DNA from: Candidatus Omnitrophota bacterium
GTDB taxonomy: Bacteria > Omnitrophota > Gorgyraeia > B26-G9
Assembly (NCBI GenBank): GCA_028718845.1
Contig: JAQULA010000073.1
Coordinates: forward strand, 1 to 7,960
Reading direction: 5' to 3'
DNA length: 7,960 nt
The notes beneath the pieces are model-generated. The model saw only the letters and a list, made by a program, of their open reading frames with translations, did not search any database and was not told the origin of the DNA. Below are positions 6,366-7,960 of the stretch, one piece after another. The position numbers and the translations under genes are program-made. The stretch's first letter is position 1; every line of letters begins with the position of its first letter.

Positions 6366-6372
6366 CTTCTCA

Positions 6373-6401
6373 TTGACAAAAGCGGGCTTTTTTGTTATAG
6401 T
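6373..6401 (+). promoter_or_regulatory. sigma70 promoter of the glycan operon (P3)
   Basis: TTGACA (6373-6378) and TATAGT (6396-6401) are 17 bases apart, matching 11 of 12 consensus positions. The start is expected near 6408, leaving a leader of about 195 bases before the ATG at 6603. The spacer contains the near-palindrome AAAAGCGGGCTTTT (6378-6391). GCTAC (6406-6410) pairs with GTAGC (6418-6422), so the transcript would begin with a small hairpin. Confidence 0.65.
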
Positions 6402-6450
6402 GTATGCTACGTTTGATGTAGCTAACTATCTATGATTTCAAGAGGTTATG

Positions 6451-6586
6451 TTTTTATCTCAAGCCCCGGGCCGATAATGGCCGTAATCAGCGTGGAATTG
6501 AGCGGTGACATCGCCTGATGCCGGTATTTTTTCCGGCAAAGCTCAATGGTTTTTCAATAAGCTGCGGTTTTGTCCTGAGATAAAGA
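6451..6586 (+). ncRNA. structured leader RNA, riboswitch-like candidate
   Basis: A closing helix pairs TTTTTATCTCA (6451-6461) with TGAGATAAAGA (6576-6586): eleven pairs, one of them G-U. Inside are GGCC-gataat-GGCC (6469-6482) and a second domain closed by ATTGAGC (6497-6503) with GCTCAAT (6541-6547). That domain holds two hairpins, GGTG-acat-CGCC (6504-6515) and TGCCGG-(8 nt)-CCGGCA (6519-6538), making a three-way junction. ATCAG (6486-6490) also matches CTGAT (6515-6519) exactly; this pairing crosses the domain helix, so it is either a pseudoknot or an alternative state. The closing helix ends four bases before the likely ribosome site AGG (6590-6592) of the transferase gene, and no T tract follows, which favours translational control. 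I recognise no known riboswitch core. The fold was drawn by eye. Confidence 0.5.
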
Positions 6587-6602
6587 AAAAGGTTAATCGA
6601 TA

Positions 6603-7619
6603 ATGATTTTTTCCTCGGTGATCTTGTTCGCGGCCGCGTTTGTACTTTGCTCGGTACTGGTTCCCTGGTTTGAACGTTTCGGCCGTTCTCGCGGGTATGT
6701 AACCGGGCATGCTCCCCAGAAGATTGACGCGCGTAATATTCCTTATTTTGGCGGAGTGGCGATGTTCCTGGGGGTTCTGACGATATCTTTGGCCGGGTTA
6801 AGGGTGTTTCCCCTGGAGGTTAAGCCGATAAATTTTTTCCTGTTCCTATCGGCTTCCGGGATTGTCGTTGTTTTCGGGCTTTATGACGATCTGCGTGAAT
6901 TGTCCCCGGTGAAGAAACTCATTGGGCAAACTTTGGCCGCGTTGGTTATGGTCGCGGGGGGAGTAAGGACGGAGATTATTTATATTTCCGGGTGGGGAAA
7001 TATTTTTCTGAGCTTACTGTGGATTGTGGTGATGGCCAACGCCTTAAACCTGATGGATATTCTCGACGGCTTGGCCGGCGGTGTTTCGATAATCACGATC
7101 AGCACTTTTTTCCTGTTCGCCCTGGTAACCGGCAATCATTTTGTCTTGCTGGTCGCCGCGGTGCTGGGAGGGGCCGTAACGGCATTTCTGCGGTATAACC
7201 TGCCGCCGGCGCGAATTTTTATGGGTGATGCCGGGAGCCAGTTTTTAGGATTTGCCCAGGCGGTTATGGCAATCTCACTCAGCCTGGCCCCTTCCGGCCA
7301 TGAGATCGGACTGGTTATTCCCCTGGTTATTTTAGCGGTCCCGATATTCGACCTGTTTTTTGTAATTATGATGCGCTTAAAACAAAAACGTTCGATTTTC
7401 GTCAAGAGTAATGATCATTTCGTGTTCCGCATGTTGAAATCGGGTTTGTCCAATGCGACGATCGTATTTGCCATGGTTGCGGTCACGATTATTTCTTGCC
7501 TGTGTTCGGCACTTATTTACCGGTTTTCAAACAATGCCGGGATGGTCCTTTTTAGCGCTCTGATCGGATTTCTATTTCTTTACGGCCTTAAATTAGGCAA
7601 GCTGGAAATAAAACAATGA
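6603..7619 (+). CDS. WecA/TagO/MraY-family polyprenyl-phosphate sugar-phosphate transferase
   Basis: 338 residues, a normal length for this multi-spanning glycosyltransferase family 4. It transfers a sugar-1-phosphate from a UDP-sugar to undecaprenyl phosphate at the inner membrane, the first step of surface glycan or O-antigen-type synthesis. Visible signatures: N-terminal PQKIDARNIPYFGG (38-51), YDDLRE with Asp95/Asp96, NALNLMDILDGLAGG (146-160), ARIFMGDAGSQFLGF (203-217) and Asp250 in PIFDLFF. Hydrophobic segments fill the rest. The motif usually ending in HxHHR reads HFVFR (272-276), so two histidines are missing, and Ile153 replaces the usual Gly of the NLxDGxDG block. The ATG at 6603 is preceded by AAAAAGG about ten bases upstream. 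The sugar specificity cannot be read. It begins an operon with the next gene (4-bp ATGA overlap). Confidence 0.93.
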   Translation: MIFSSVILFAAAFVLCSVLVPWFERFGRSRGYVTGHAPQKIDARNIPYFGGVAMFLGVLTISLAGLRVFPLEVKPINFFLFLSASGIVVVFGLYDDLRELSPVKKLIGQTLAALVMVAGGVRTEIIYISGWGNIFLSLLWIVVMANALNLMDILDGLAGGVSIITISTFFLFALVTGNHFVLLVAAVLGGAVTAFLRYNLPPARIFMGDAGSQFLGFAQAVMAISLSLAPSGHEIGLVIPLVILAVPIFDLFFVIMMRLKQKRSIFVKSNDHFVFRMLKSGLSNATIVFAMVAVTIISCLCSALIYRFSNNAGMVLFSALIGFLFLYGLKLGKLEIKQ

Positions 7620-7960
7620 GCAAGCATGTGGTTATCTTAGGCGCGGGGCTGGCCGGTCTCAGTACCGCTTATCACCTGGGAAACGGCTGTCAGGTTTATG
7701 AGCGGGAAGATGTTCCCGGCGGGTTGGCCCGCACCGATATGGTCGACGGATTTACCTTCGACTATGACGGGCACCTGTTGCATTGCCGGTCGGAATATAT
7801 CGATAGTCTTATTACCCGGTTGTTGCCGGGGGTATTTGTGCGGCATAAACGCAATGCCGCGGTTTTTTCTCAGGGAGTCTATACCCGGTATCCTTTCCAG
7901 GCAAATACGTTTGGTTTGCCGTCAACGGTAGTGAAGCGGTGTATCATGGGGATGGTGAAC
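7616..7960 (+). CDS. FAD-dependent oxidoreductase (NAD(P)-binding Rossmann), 5' part only
   Basis: The first 115 residues run to the window edge without a stop. The start ATG overlaps the transferase stop (ATGA), with a weak GGAA upstream. VVILGAGLAGLSTAYHL (5-21) is a GxGxxG dinucleotide-binding fold. EREDVPGGLARTDMVDGFTF is the second FAD-contact region (Glu of the beta2 end, then PGGLART), as in protoporphyrinogen-oxidase-like and UDP-galactopyranose-mutase-like flavoproteins. YTRYPFQANTFGLP, about residues 91-104, matches the part of that group frequently found in polysaccharide clusters. Context with a lipid-carrier transferase suggests a role in nucleotide-sugar or glycan modification. 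The substrate-binding half is missing, so the exact enzyme cannot be named. Confidence 0.85.
   Translation, partial: MSKHVVILGAGLAGLSTAYHLGNGCQVYEREDVPGGLARTDMVDGFTFDYDGHLLHCRSEYIDSLITRLLPGVFVRHKRNAAVFSQGVYTRYPFQANTFGLPSTVVKRCIMGMVN

Larger units (their letters stand above)
6142..6372. other. left half of the 461-bp intergenic region
   Basis: No long ORF is present here. From about 6235 to 6372 the + strand is strikingly pyrimidine-rich, with many T runs. Two weak terminator-like hairpins can be drawn for the end of the signalling operon: AACC-gctg-GGTT (6229-6240) with TTTTTT at 6245-6250, and GGC-tt-GCG/CGC-g-GCC (6336-6359) followed by six T (6360-6365). Both stems are short or interrupted. 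On the minus strand a CCTCC/ATG pair marks a possible tiny ORF (listed separately). Confidence 0.5.

Noticed and set aside
6448..6477. Nine-codon ORF MFLSQAPGR in the glycan-operon leader
   Set aside because: The AGAGG before it is only two bases from the ATG, too close for efficient initiation, and the bases are explained by the closing helix of the RNA fold.
6501..6525. Resemblance to the fluoride riboswitch (CTGATG, GGTG...CGCC)
   Set aside because: The order and spacing of the conserved blocks do not match, and the downstream gene is not a fluoride exporter or related enzyme.
6513..6540. CTGATG followed by a hairpin and CAAA, like a hammerhead ribozyme core
   Set aside because: The conserved A9 and the GAAA before stem III are missing (CAAA instead), and no matching stem I/III cleavage site is visible.
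1..7960. CRISPR arrays, tRNA or rRNA genes, insertion sequences, attachment sites
   Set aside because: No regularly spaced repeats, no cloverleaf or rRNA-like stretches, no transposase or integrase frames, and no terminal inverted or target-site repeats were seen by eye on either strand.

Overview
The window reads as a chromosomal piece of a Gram-negative-type bacterium with an outer membrane, probably an uncultured lineage. The evidence is a PEP-CTERM surface protein, a lipobox-bearing TPR lipoprotein and a WecA-like lipid-carrier glycosyl-phosphate transferase. An Omnitrophota, Planctomycetota, Verrucomicrobiota or deltaproteobacterial-type host would fit. This is inference from gene content; no rRNA or marker gene is present.

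Layout, all genes on the + strand: (1) 1-377, the 3' end of a secreted PEP-CTERM protein. (2) 378-739, a dense regulatory gap. It holds a perfect consensus sigma70 promoter (446-474), a perfect 14-bp GNRA-loop hairpin with a T tract that begins where that promoter should start transcription (481-522), a second near-perfect promoter (549-577), and a leader of about 155 nt with small hairpins. (3) 740-6141, five tightly packed genes: a six-helix membrane protein, a TPR lipoprotein, a soluble GAF histidine kinase, an NtrC-class sigma54 activator, and a PocR-GAF sensor protein with no output domain. Junctions are a 4-bp overlap, a 12-bp gap, a 26-bp overlap and a 1- or 4-bp overlap. (4) 6142-6602, a 461-bp gap. 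It has a T/C-rich left half with a possible tiny minus-strand ORF, a third strong promoter (6373-6401), and a long leader that can fold into a closed multi-branched RNA (6451-6586) with a competing or pseudoknot pairing. (5) 6603-7960, the start of a polysaccharide-type operon: a WecA/TagO-family transferase, then by a 4-bp overlap the N-terminal part of an FAD-dependent oxidoreductase cut off by the window edge.

How the parts may work together (inference): the five-gene operon looks like a cell-envelope signalling module. Two predicted cytoplasmic sensors (GAF and PocR-GAF) could feed a His-Asp phosphorelay whose output is a sigma54-dependent activator. The two envelope proteins could be the sensed or the effector part. 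Its position between a PEP-CTERM gene and a surface-glycan operon recalls the kinase-regulator-TPR sets (PrsK, PrsR, PrsT) that accompany PEP-CTERM/exopolysaccharide loci, but these proteins differ in architecture from the canonical ones. No convincing -24/-12 promoter is visible here, so the activator's targets are probably outside the window.

The two most unusual non-coding signals are the promoter-on-terminator unit at 446-522 and the structured leader at 6451-6586.
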